A DNA stretch of 64,000 nucleotides, taken from NCBI GenBank assembly GCA_037481615.1, contig JBBFLI010000001.1. One strand, given 5' to 3'. Positions within the stretch are counted from its first letter, which is position 1, and the number at the start of each line of letters is the position of its first letter. Both the position numbers and the translations under genes were made by a program. The notes beneath the pieces were generated by a model that had not been told where the DNA came from, ran no database searches, and saw only the letters and a program-made list of their open reading frames with translations. Shown piece after piece: positions 25,829-33,744 of this stretch. This DNA is from SpSt-501 sp037481615 (GTDB taxonomy: Bacteria > Desulfobacterota > Desulfobacteria > Desulfobacterales > SpSt-501).

Positions 25829-26669
25829 AGGGCGCGGGGAGAGGCTTTTTTTCGAAACCCTTCGCCGGGCGCTCGGCCGCCCGCCGCAGGCGACCCGCCC
25901 GGCGGAGGACCTCTTCCCGCAGGAGCCTTCGGCGCAGGATCTGCGGCTCCTCGCCGCCGTTTCCGGCCGGTCGGAGCGGGAGCGGGAAGAGCTCGTCGCG
26001 CGCCTTTTCGCTGCCGCCGCACCGCTCCATCTCCAGGTGGAGGCGGTCGCCGGCTTCGCCTCCGCGCGCGAGATCGTCTTGCGGCTCGTCGCGGAGAAGA
26101 CCCCGGAATGGGGCGGGGAAAAACAGCTCGTCGCCTGGAGGCACCCGCTCATCGAGGGCCTGGGCTTGACGGAGCCGCTCGCCCGGCAGGGGATCCCCCT
26201 CTGGATCACCCACCCGCTCGATCCGGGGCTCGCCCCGGAGGCCGCGGCCGAAGAGCGCCGCCGGCAGCGCTCCCGGATCGCCGCTTCCTTCATCGGCGTC
26301 ACCACCGCCGATTTCTGCCTCGCCGAGACGGCGACCGTCGTCCTGCGGAGCCGGCCGGGGGAGCCCCGCTCGGTCGCGCTGCTCCCCTCGATCCACATCG
26401 CCCTCGTCCGCCGGGGGCAGATCCTCGCCGACATGAAAGAACTCTTCGCGCTGCTCCGCTGGGAGGAGCGTTTTCGCGGCGAGGGGCTCTCCCCCTATCT
26501 TTCCTTCATCTCGGGGCCGAGCAAGACCGCCGACATCGAGGCCACCATGGTGCACGGCGCCCACGGGCCCCGGGAGATGTACCTTCTGATCCTGCCGGAC
26601 GAGACGCCGGACGCCCCTCACGGTCGGCCCGCGCAAACCCCGTCGTCTCCGGAGGCCGGGGCCGCTTGA
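25821..26669 (+). CDS. lutC: L-lactate utilisation protein LutC (LUD domain)
   Basis: 282 residues from GTG 25821, an 8-bp overlap with lutB, preceded by AGGAGG. A single LUD domain is seen: VAGFASAREIVLRLV, IGVTTADFCLAETATVVL, SVALLPSIHIALV and LSFISGPSKTADIEATMVHGAHGP near the C-terminus. LutC is the third component of LutABC. At about 280 residues it is longer than the ~240 typical of Bacillus LutC because the N-terminus and inter-domain segment are extended. It ends the dctPQM-lutABC operon. Confidence 0.92.
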   Translation: MAEGRGERLFFETLRRALGRPPQATRPAEDLFPQEPSAQDLRLLAAVSGRSEREREELVARLFAAAAPLHLQVEAVAGFASAREIVLRLVAEKTPEWGGEKQLVAWRHPLIEGLGLTEPLARQGIPLWITHPLDPGLAPEAAAEERRRQRSRIAASFIGVTTADFCLAETATVVLRSRPGEPRSVALLPSIHIALVRRGQILADMKELFALLRWEERFRGEGLSPYLSFISGPSKTADIEATMVHGAHGPREMYLLILPDETPDAPHGRPAQTPSSPEAGAA

Positions 26670-26783
26670 CACCGCCGCGCCCTCTCCGGTAAGCGTGCCG
26701 CATCCCGGGCGGCGAGGTCCTGCCGGGGATCCTCCTTCCGTCGAGGCGGAGGCGGTGTTTTCGACCGCAGGGAAGAAGCCCAG

Positions 26784-27269
26784 ATGAAAACGCGTGATAT
26801 CGCCCGGGCGGCGGTGCTGGTGGCCCTCGCGGTCGCCCTTTCGCCGCTCTTCATCCCCGTCGGGATCGCCAAGTGCTATCCCGCCCAGCACATGGTGAAC
26901 GTGCTCGCCGCGGTCCTCCTGGGTCCCGGCTACGCCGTCTGGGTCGCCTTCTGCGCCGCCCTGCTGCGCAACCTGCTGGGATTGGGGACGCTGCTCGCAT
27001 TCCCGGGGGGCATGATCGGCGCGCTGCTCGCCGGGCTGGCCTTCCGTCTCTTCCGCAGGAGCTGGGCGGCGGCCCTGGGCGAGGTGATCGGGACCGGTTT
27101 CCTCGGGGCGCTCGCCTCGGCCTGGGTCGTCGCCCCCCTGCTGCTGAAGAAGGCCGTCGCCGCGGGCACCCTGATCGTCGCTTTCAGCCTGAGCGCCGTT
27201 GCCGGCGCCCTGATCGCGCTCCTGCTCCTCCAGGTCCTGCGAAAGGCCGGGCTGTGGCGGCCGGCGTAG
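26784..27269 (+). CDS. thiW: ECF transporter substrate-specific component ThiW
   Basis: 161 residues, about five transmembrane helices. The ThiW signature is clear: VGIAKCYPAQHMVNVLAAVLLGPGYAVW then LLRNLLGLGTLLAFPGGMIGALLAG. ThiW is the S component predicted to bind the thiazole precursor of thiamine, and it works with an ECF ATPase/T module. The next gene encodes that whole module and overlaps by 16 bp. The 114-bp region upstream (26670-26783) has no recognisable TPP riboswitch. Confidence 0.9.
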   Translation: MKTRDIARAAVLVALAVALSPLFIPVGIAKCYPAQHMVNVLAAVLLGPGYAVWVAFCAALLRNLLGLGTLLAFPGGMIGALLAGLAFRLFRRSWAAALGEVIGTGFLGALASAWVVAPLLLKKAVAAGTLIVAFSLSAVAGALIALLLLQVLRKAGLWRPA

Positions 27270-29428
27270 AGGCCAGGGGCATCGCCTACCGCGACGGCTC
27301 CGGGGAGTTGCTCCTGCGCGATCTCACGCTTCGGGTCGACCCCGGGACCTACGCCGTCGTCTTCGGCGAAAACGGCGCCGGGAAATCCACCTTCGCCTAT
27401 CTCCTGAGCGGGCTCATCCCGCATTTCTTCGGCGGCGATCTCCAGGGCGAAATCCGTCTGAACGGTCTCGACCCCCGCCGCCTGGGGCCGGCCGAGCTTT
27501 TTCACCGCGTGGGGCTGGTGCTCCAGAACACGGACGCCCAGCTCTTCGGCAGCACGGTGGAGGCCGATCTCGCGTTCGGTCTGCAGAACCTGGGCCTGTC
27601 GCCGACGGTCGCGGCTTCGCGCATCGCCGCCGCGGCCCGCGACCTCGGGATCGAGCACCTCCTTTGGCGCCCCCCGGAAGCGCTCTCCGGCGGGGAACGA
27701 AGGCTGGCCGCCATCGCCTCGGTGCGGGTGCTCGACCCCGAGGTCCTGGTTCTCGATGAGCCTTTCGCGGACCTCGACTGGGTCTTCCGCGGCCGGGTGG
27801 AGCGGCTGCTTGCCGAGCTCCACGCCGGGGGACGAACGGTGCTCGTCCTCGAGCATCGCGAAGGCGCCTTCCTCGAGGATGCGGAGGTGCTCCTCGTCTT
27901 CGAGCAGGGCTCCTGCACCGCAAGCGGCCCGGCGCGGGAGGCGAGGCGGCAACTGGCGGCGAAGGGCCTGCTTCCCTCCTACCCCCCCCGCCCCCCCGGA
28001 GGGGGGGCGACGGGGGAGCCGCTGCTCTCCGCCGAGGGCCTTCGGGCGGACCTCGGCGGGGCCACGATCCTTTCCTCCGTTTCGCTTGCGCTCCGCGCGG
28101 GCGAGGTGGTCGCCCTTGTGGGACGAAACGGGGCGGGGAAATCGAGCCTCCTCCGCGTTCTGGCCGGAATCGCCCGCCCGACCGCGGGAAGGGTCCGCAT
28201 CGGAGGTGAAGACCTGTTTCGCTTCCCGCCCCGTGAGCGGGCCCTCCGGGTCGGGATCTGCTTTCAGAACCCGAACGACCAGTTCTTCAGAGCGACAGTA
28301 CGCGAGGAACTCGAGGTCGGTTTCCGGCTGCGGGGCAAAGGGCCCGTCGACGACGCCTCGGCCGCCGCCTGCTGGCCGGGCATCGAGGCGATCCTCGATC
28401 GCTCGCCCCACCGCCTGAGCGAGGGGGGGAAGAAACAGGCCGCGATCGCCGCCGTCCTGGCGGCGGAGCCGGCGGTTCTCCTGCTGGATGAGCCGACCGT
28501 GAGCCAGGACGCCCGCGGCAAGGAGGCGCTCGCCCGCCGCATCGGCGATCTCGCCCGGCGCGGGGCGGCGGTCCTGGTGGCCACCCACGACCTCTCCTTT
28601 GCGGCCGCCGTCGCCCACCGGGCGATCCTTCTCGAGCGGGGAAAAGTCCAGGCGGAGGGGACGGTGGAGGAGATCGCCGCCCGGCTGACCCCCGCGGCGG
28701 CGGCGGGGGAAGGGACGGGCGGCCCGACTCCGCCCGCGCCGCGTCCGGCAGGCCGTGAGCTTCACCCCTTCGCCGGGCTCGCCCTGCTTGCCGCCGGACT
28801 GGTAGCGCTCTTGACCGCCCGGGAGGCGGTTACGCAGGCGGGGGTCGCCGCCTGGGCCGCCGCACTTCTTGTCTTCGGCACCGGCGGCCCCGCCCAGGGA
28901 GCGGCGGTGTTGCGCCGCTCGGGCGGGGTGCTCCTGCTGGCGGCGGCCGGCGGGTTGCTCTTCTTCGGGCCCGCCGAGGCGGGTTTTCTCCTCCTGCGGC
29001 TCGTCGGCCTGCTTTCCGTTTCGGCCGCCTGCCTGGGCGCTCTTTCCCCCGAGGCGCTCGCCGCCGCACTGCACCGGCTCCGCGTGCCGGAAGGCGTGGG
29101 GTTTCTGCTGACGGCCGGGATGCGTTACGTCCCCCGGATCGAGAACGCCCTCCGGGCGATCCGCGACGCCCAGCAGGCCCGGGGCATCGACCTCAGGCTC
29201 CGCCCCGGCAATCTCGCGCGGCTCACGGCGCTCTTCGTGCCCCTGCTCGTCCAGGGGCTGCGTCTTGCGGACGAGCTGGCGCTGGCCATGGAGGCGCGCG
29301 GGATTTCGAGCCCCCGCCGCCGCCCGCCGGAGCTTCCCCGCTTCTCGCGCCGCGACGGGCTGCTGCTCGCCGGGGGGCTCCTGCCCTTACTGGCGCTTGC
29401 CGCCCGGGAATTTTTCGCAGGCGGCTAG
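27254..29428 (+). CDS. ECF energy-coupling module: two ATPases fused to the T component
   Basis: 724 residues from GTG 27254 (AAAGG 7 nt upstream). One uninterrupted frame holds three modules. ATPase 1 (~1-235): Walker A GENGAGKST, LQNTDAQLFG, LSGGERR, VLVLDEPFADLD. ATPase 2 (~255-490): GRNGAGKSS, CFQNPNDQFF, a deviant LSEGGKKQ signature, VLLLDEPTVSQD. The C-terminal ~220 residues are an EcfT protein with five or so transmembrane helices and both coupling-helix motifs (AQQARGIDLR and AMEARGISS). Fused ATPase pairs are known (YkoD type); the further fusion to T is unusual. It should energise ThiW-mediated import. It overlaps convergent thiE by 42 bp. Confidence 0.92.
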   Translation: MAAGVEARGIAYRDGSGELLLRDLTLRVDPGTYAVVFGENGAGKSTFAYLLSGLIPHFFGGDLQGEIRLNGLDPRRLGPAELFHRVGLVLQNTDAQLFGSTVEADLAFGLQNLGLSPTVAASRIAAAARDLGIEHLLWRPPEALSGGERRLAAIASVRVLDPEVLVLDEPFADLDWVFRGRVERLLAELHAGGRTVLVLEHREGAFLEDAEVLLVFEQGSCTASGPAREARRQLAAKGLLPSYPPRPPGGGATGEPLLSAEGLRADLGGATILSSVSLALRAGEVVALVGRNGAGKSSLLRVLAGIARPTAGRVRIGGEDLFRFPPRERALRVGICFQNPNDQFFRATVREELEVGFRLRGKGPVDDASAAACWPGIEAILDRSPHRLSEGGKKQAAIAAVLAAEPAVLLLDEPTVSQDARGKEALARRIGDLARRGAAVLVATHDLSFAAAVAHRAILLERGKVQAEGTVEEIAARLTPAAAAGEGTGGPTPPAPRPAGRELHPFAGLALLAAGLVALLTAREAVTQAGVAAWAAALLVFGTGGPAQGAAVLRRSGGVLLLAAAGGLLFFGPAEAGFLLLRLVGLLSVSAACLGALSPEALAAALHRLRVPEGVGFLLTAGMRYVPRIENALRAIRDAQQARGIDLRLRPGNLARLTALFVPLLVQGLRLADELALAMEARGISSPRRRPPELPRFSRRDGLLLAGGLLPLLALAAREFFAGG

Positions 29429-30037
29429 CAGCCGGCGGAGGGCGGCCGCGGGGTCGGGGGCTTGGTTGACGGCGGAGATCACCGCACAAAAGCGCGCCCC
29501 GGCGGCGAAGACTTCGCGCACCGAGGCTTCCGTGATCCCGCCGATCGCGACCACGGGGAGCGAGACCGCCTCCACGACCCGGCGCAGGCCCTCGAGGCCG
29601 ATCACCTTCGCGTCGCGCTTCGTCCCCGTGGGAAAGACGGAGCCGGCGCCGATGTAGGCGGCGCCGGCCGCCTCCGCCCGCCGGGCCTCCTCGGGCGTGC
29701 GGGCCGAGACGCCGACGAGCATCCCCGGGGGGGCGCGGCGCACGACCTCGCGGGCGTCGAGATCCTCCTGCCCCACGTGGACGCCGTCGGCGCCGATGGA
29801 AAGGGCGATCTCCACGCGGTCGTTCACGATGAGGAGGGCGCCCTCGCAGGCGCGGACCTGCTTGAGCATTTCGCGCGCGAGGTCCCGGAACTCGTCGTCG
29901 GGGGCGGTCTTGTGGCGGAGCTGGATGACGCGTGCGCCGGCGTCGAGCAGCAGGCGGCAGAGCGCCGGCGTGTCGGCGAAGCAGTAGATCCGCGCGCGCG
30001 TGCGCCGGAAGATTTCCCGCGGCGTCGGGCGGTTCAC
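29387..30037 (-). CDS. thiE: Thiamine-phosphate synthase ThiE
   Basis: 216 residues from GTG 30037, which overlaps the cupin stop (GTGA). A TIM barrel with ARVIQLRHKTAPDDEF, LLIVNDRVEIALSIGADGVHVGQEDL, VGVSARTPEEARRAEAAGAAYIGAGSVFPTGTK and VVAIGGITEASVREVFAAGA. These are the HMP-pyrophosphate and thiazole-phosphate binding motifs. It joins the two halves of thiamine to give thiamine phosphate. It is the last gene of the leftward livKHMGF-cupin-thiE run and converges on the ThiW ECF operon, which would supply the thiazole precursor. Confidence 0.93.
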   Translation of the reverse strand: MNRPTPREIFRRTRARIYCFADTPALCRLLLDAGARVIQLRHKTAPDDEFRDLAREMLKQVRACEGALLIVNDRVEIALSIGADGVHVGQEDLDAREVVRRAPPGMLVGVSARTPEEARRAEAAGAAYIGAGSVFPTGTKRDAKVIGLEGLRRVVEAVSLPVVAIGGITEASVREVFAAGARFCAVISAVNQAPDPAAALRRLLAACEKFPGGKRQ

Positions 30038-30372
30038 GGGACGGGGTTCCGCCAGTCGTCGCGGACCGGCGCGAAGGCTTCGACCACCTCGGCCGGGCCC
30101 TCCAGGCAGCGGGCCGAGTGCACCGTGCCCGCCGGGATCCACCAGGCCTCGCCCGCCGCCACCGTGCGCGTAACCCCCCCGATGGTCAGCTCCATCCGTC
30201 CCTGGAGCAGCATCCCCATTTGCTCGTGGGGATGGGCGTGGGCGGCGAGCGGCGTCCCCGGGGCAAAGCGGAAGTGGGCGAGGCTCATGCGCTCGCCATG
30301 GATCGCCCGCAGCTCGATTCCCGGGGCGGGGGTGCGGGGCGGGGTCTTCGTCAGGGGGTGAAAGGGGTCCAT
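30034..30372 (-). CDS. Small cupin-domain protein
   Basis: 112 residues, a single cupin barrel. The metal-binding motif 1 is AAHAHPHEQMGMLLQGRMEL (His, His, Glu), and motif 2 is WWIPAGTVHSARCLEG with the last His. The C-terminus is acidic/aromatic. Function is unknown; small cupins act as metal-dependent isomerases, dioxygenases or ligand sensors. It lies 22 bp after livF and overlaps thiE by 4 bp, so it is part of the liv-thiE run. Confidence 0.85.
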   Translation of the reverse strand: MDPFHPLTKTPPRTPAPGIELRAIHGERMSLAHFRFAPGTPLAAHAHPHEQMGMLLQGRMELTIGGVTRTVAAGEAWWIPAGTVHSARCLEGPAEVVEAFAPVRDDWRNPVP

Positions 30373-30394
30373 CGACCGCGTCCTCCCGAGGGGT

Positions 30395-31090
30395 TCACAG
30401 GCCGCAGAAGCGGCGCACGTCGGCGTTTTCCATGAGTTCGGCGACCGGCCCCTCGCAGCGGATGCGGCCGTTGTCGATCACGTAGCCGTAATCGCTCAGC
30501 CCGAGGGTGAAGCGGATGTTCTGCTCGGCCAGGAGCACGGTGAGGCCGAGCTCCTTCAGGCGGCGGATGCGCTCGCCCAGGGACTGCACGAGCAGGGGCG
30601 CGAGCCCCTCGGTCGGCTCGTCGAGGAGCAGGAGCCGCGGGTTGGTCATCAGGGCGCGGGCGATGGCGAGCATCTTCTGCTCCCCCCCGCTCAACAGCCC
30701 CCCCTTGCGGCGGTCCATCGCGCGCAGGGCGGGGAAGAGCTCGTAGACCTTCTGCTTGTCCCAGCGGACCCGACCGGGGCCCTCGCGGGCGGCGATTTCG
30801 AGGTTTTCGCCGACCGTGAGGTCGGCGAAGATCCGCCGGTCGTCGGGCACGTAGCCGATCCCGCGGCGGGCGCGGAGAAAGGCGGGCTCCCGCTGGATCT
30901 CCTCCCCGTTCCAGAGAATCTTCCCCCGCGCCGGCGGGGCGAGCCCGAGGATGCTCTTGAGGGTGGTCGTCTTGCCGGCGCCGTTGCGCCCCAAGAGGCA
31001 GACGACGCTGCCCTCGGCCACCCGCAGGGAGACCCCGAAGAGGATGTGGCTCAGGCCGTAGAAGGTGTGGATGTCGCGGACCTCGAGCAT
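30395..31090 (-). CDS. livF: Branched-chain-amino-acid-type ABC transporter ATPase LivF
   Basis: 231 residues. Walker A GRNGAGKTTTL, GIGYVPDDRRIFADLTVGENL, signature LLSGGEQKMLAIARAL, Walker B LLLLDEPTEGLAP, and the LLAEQNIRF switch region. These are LivF-specific features. It pairs with LivG on the LivHM channel. It starts 4 bp after livG. Confidence 0.94.
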   Translation of the reverse strand: MLEVRDIHTFYGLSHILFGVSLRVAEGSVVCLLGRNGAGKTTTLKSILGLAPPARGKILWNGEEIQREPAFLRARRGIGYVPDDRRIFADLTVGENLEIAAREGPGRVRWDKQKVYELFPALRAMDRRKGGLLSGGEQKMLAIARALMTNPRLLLLDEPTEGLAPLLVQSLGERIRRLKELGLTVLLAEQNIRFTLGLSDYGYVIDNGRIRCEGPVAELMENADVRRFCGL

Positions 31091-31094
31091 GGGG

Positions 31095-31829
31095 TCAGTC
31101 CCTTCCGAGGTAGGCTTCCTGGACGGCGGGATCGGCCCGGACCTGCGGGGGCGGCCCCTGAATCAGGGTCGAGCCGTGCTGCATGACCATGATGCTCGTC
31201 GCCACGTTGAAGACGACTTCCATGTCGTGCTCGCAGAAGAGGATCGTGAGCCCCTCTTCGCGGGCCAGGCGGCGGATGAGGGCGAGGGTCGCCGCGGTTT
31301 CCTCGGGGGACATGCCGGCGGTCGGCTCGTCGAGGATCAGAAGCCGCGGCTCGTTCCCGAGGGCGATGGCGATCTCGAGGATCCGCTTGTCGCCGTGGGA
31401 GAGCGAGCCCGCGAGGTCGACGCGGCGGTTCAGCAGCCCCACGCGATCGAGAATGCCCTCGGTCTCCTCGCGAACCAGCCGGCGGGTGGGGCGGAAGAGG
31501 CTCCGGCTCAGCCCCTTGGCGGACAGAACGGCCACCTGCACGTTTTCGAAGACCGAAAGGCGGGGGAAGATGTTGGCGATCTGGAAGGAGCGGGCGATCC
31601 CGCGACGGCAGATCTCGTGCGCCGGAAGGCGGCTGATCTCTTCCCCCCGGAAGCGGATGGAGCCGCGGTCGGCCTGGAGGTGCCCCGTGATCAGGTTGAA
31701 GAGCGTCGTCTTGCCCGCCCCGTTCGGGCCGATCACGGCCACGAGGTCCCCCGGCCGCACGGTGAGCGAGGCGCCGTTCACCGCCCGGAAATCACCGAAC
31801 GCCTTGCAGAGGCCGTCAACCTGCAGCAC
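31095..31829 (-). CDS. livG: Branched-chain-amino-acid-type ABC transporter ATPase LivG
   Basis: 244 residues. Walker A GPNGAGKTTLFNLITG, the LivG-typical GIARSFQIANIFPRLSVFENV segment, a signature region LSHGDKRILEIAIAL, Walker B LLILDEPTAGMSPEE, and FCEHDMEVVF. It overlaps the livM end by 14 bp and precedes livF by 4 bp. Confidence 0.94.
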   Translation of the reverse strand: MLQVDGLCKAFGDFRAVNGASLTVRPGDLVAVIGPNGAGKTTLFNLITGHLQADRGSIRFRGEEISRLPAHEICRRGIARSFQIANIFPRLSVFENVQVAVLSAKGLSRSLFRPTRRLVREETEGILDRVGLLNRRVDLAGSLSHGDKRILEIAIALGNEPRLLILDEPTAGMSPEETAATLALIRRLAREEGLTILFCEHDMEVVFNVATSIMVMQHGSTLIQGPPPQVRADPAVQEAYLGRD

Positions 31830-32796
31830 GATCCGCCCCCCGCGAAGGCGCGCCCGCCGCCCGGTGCCGGTAGACCCGCAGGCGGTGGCCGACGCCCATG
31901 AGCCCCTCCGGCAGGAAGAAGATCAGCAGGATGAGCACGACCCCGAGGATCAGCGTCCAGTATTCGGTGTAGCCGCCCACGACGGTGCGCAGCAGCACGA
32001 TGATCGCGGCTCCCACCATGGGGCCGAAGAAGGTGAACCACCCGCCGAGGAGACACATGATGAAGATCTCGAGCGACAGGACCCAGAAGAGCATGTCCGG
32101 GAAGACCGAGCCCTCGAGGACGACGAAGAGGACCCCGGCCACGCCGGCGAAGAAGGCGGCGATCCCGATCGCCGCCAGCTGGTGGCGACGGACGTTGATG
32201 CCGACGGCGGCGCAGCGCTGCGGATTGTCGCGGATCGCGCGCAGCGTCGTCCCGAAAGGGGACTCGAGGATGCGGTGCATTCCGAGCAGGCACACGCCGA
32301 CCACGAGGAGGATGAAGGTGAAGGTCGGGCCGGAGCCGGAGAGGATCTCCGGCAGCGGAATCCCGTGGATCCCGTCGTCGCCGTTCGTGAGGTCGTACCA
32401 GCGCAGGGCGAGGATCCAGAGCAGCGAGCCGAGCGAGATCTGGATCATGCCGAAATAGAGCTTGTTCAGCCGGATGCAGAGACTGCCGATCAGCAGCCCG
32501 GCCGCCGCCGCCGCCGCCGGGCCGGCGGCGAGCCCCACCCAGGCCGGCAGCGAGGTCTTGGTGATGAGCAGCGCGGCGGTATAGGCGCCGACCCCGTAGA
32601 AAGCGCCGTGGTGGAACTGGTAGGCCCCCCCGTGTCCCACGAGGAGGTTGAGGCTCATCGCCAGCAGCCCCGTGACGAGGATCACCCCCAGAATGTAGAC
32701 CGTGAAGCGCCCCGCCGCGAGCGGGGTGAGGAACAGGGCGAGCCACAGGCCGAACGCCCAGAGCCTCGCGGGGGAGAGGCTTCGTTCCGGACGCAT
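31816..32796 (-). CDS. livM: Branched-chain-amino-acid-type ABC permease LivM
   Basis: 326 residues, about nine transmembrane helices. LivM motifs: LLAMSLNLLVGHGGAYQFHHGAFYGVGAYTAALL and the cytoplasmic coupling loop SPFGTTLRAIRDNPQRCAAVGINVRRHQ. It forms the channel with LivH. It is 12 bp downstream of livH and overlaps livG. Confidence 0.94.
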   Translation of the reverse strand: MRPERSLSPARLWAFGLWLALFLTPLAAGRFTVYILGVILVTGLLAMSLNLLVGHGGAYQFHHGAFYGVGAYTAALLITKTSLPAWVGLAAGPAAAAAAGLLIGSLCIRLNKLYFGMIQISLGSLLWILALRWYDLTNGDDGIHGIPLPEILSGSGPTFTFILLVVGVCLLGMHRILESPFGTTLRAIRDNPQRCAAVGINVRRHQLAAIGIAAFFAGVAGVLFVVLEGSVFPDMLFWVLSLEIFIMCLLGGWFTFFGPMVGAAIIVLLRTVVGGYTEYWTLILGVVLILLIFFLPEGLMGVGHRLRVYRHRAAGAPSRGADRAAG

Positions 32797-32808
32797 GCGG
32801 GGGCCCTT

Positions 32809-33699
32809 TCACCAGACCGACCGGAGCAGGCCGGTCGGCTTGAAAGTGAGGATGAGGACCACCGCGAGGTAAGGGAAGACGATGGCGAACTGCGGCAGGA
32901 CGAGCACCCCGAGCGATTGCGTGACCCCGAAGAGCAGCGACCCCACGAGCGCACCCCCGATGTTGCCGAGCCCCCCGATGGTGACGATGAGGAAGGCCTC
33001 GATGATGATCGTGTGGTCCATGCCGAGGGTGACGCTGATCGTGGGCGACACCAGCGCTCCGCCCAGGCCCGCGAGCACGCAACCCAGGACAAAGGCCCAG
33101 GCGAAGACCCAGCTCACGTTGATGCCGATCGCGCCGACCATCTCGCGGTCGACCGCGGCCGCGCGCGCGATCTTGCCGAAGCGCGTTTTCGTGGAGACGG
33201 CCCACAGGGCGAGCGCGACCGCCGGGCCGACGAGCAGCAGAAAGAGGTTGTAGCGCGGCAGGGCCGTCCCCAGGACGTCGAGCGATCCCTGGAGCGCCGG
33301 CGGCGGGACGATCGAGCGGTAGTCCGCCCCCCAGGTCATCTTGGTCAGGTCGCCCAGGATCAGGGCCAGCCCGAAGGTGAAGAGCAAAAGCATCAGGTGC
33401 TCGCGCTCGTAGAGGTGGCGGAAGAGCAGCCGCTCGGCGGCGAGACTGACCGCGCCCACGATCAGCGGGGCGCCCGCCATCGCCGCCCAGAAGCCCGCCG
33501 GGTGCCCCCCCAGGGCCGTCGCGATCGAGTGGGCGGCGAAGGCGCCGATCATGTAGAGCGAGCCGTGGGCGACGTTCGGCACGCGCAGCACCCCGAGGAT
33601 GAAGCTCAGCCCGGAGGCGACGATGAAGAGGATCATCGCCCGGCTGAGCCCGACGAGGAGCTGGCTGAGAAAGGAAGCGAGGCTGGGGGCGGCTTCCAT
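32809..33699 (-). CDS. livH: Branched-chain-amino-acid-type ABC permease LivH
   Basis: 296 residues, about eight transmembrane helices. LivH features: SGLSFILGVLRVPNVAHGSLYMIGAF, the coupling loop TRFGKIARAAAVDREMVGAIGINVSWV, and AFLIVTIGGLGNIGGALVGSLLFG. It lies 45 bp after the binding-protein gene in the same operon. Confidence 0.94.
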   Translation of the reverse strand: MEAAPSLASFLSQLLVGLSRAMILFIVASGLSFILGVLRVPNVAHGSLYMIGAFAAHSIATALGGHPAGFWAAMAGAPLIVGAVSLAAERLLFRHLYEREHLMLLLFTFGLALILGDLTKMTWGADYRSIVPPPALQGSLDVLGTALPRYNLFLLLVGPAVALALWAVSTKTRFGKIARAAAVDREMVGAIGINVSWVFAWAFVLGCVLAGLGGALVSPTISVTLGMDHTIIIEAFLIVTIGGLGNIGGALVGSLLFGVTQSLGVLVLPQFAIVFPYLAVVLILTFKPTGLLRSVW

Positions 33700-33744
33700 C
33701 GTCCCGTTCCGGGTCGCCGCGTGCGGCCGGCGGGTGGATCCGGC

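Noticed and set aside
26670..26783. Possible TPP riboswitch upstream of thiW
   Set aside because: The conserved CUGAGA and CCUGAUCUGGAUAAUGCCAG-type elements are not present.
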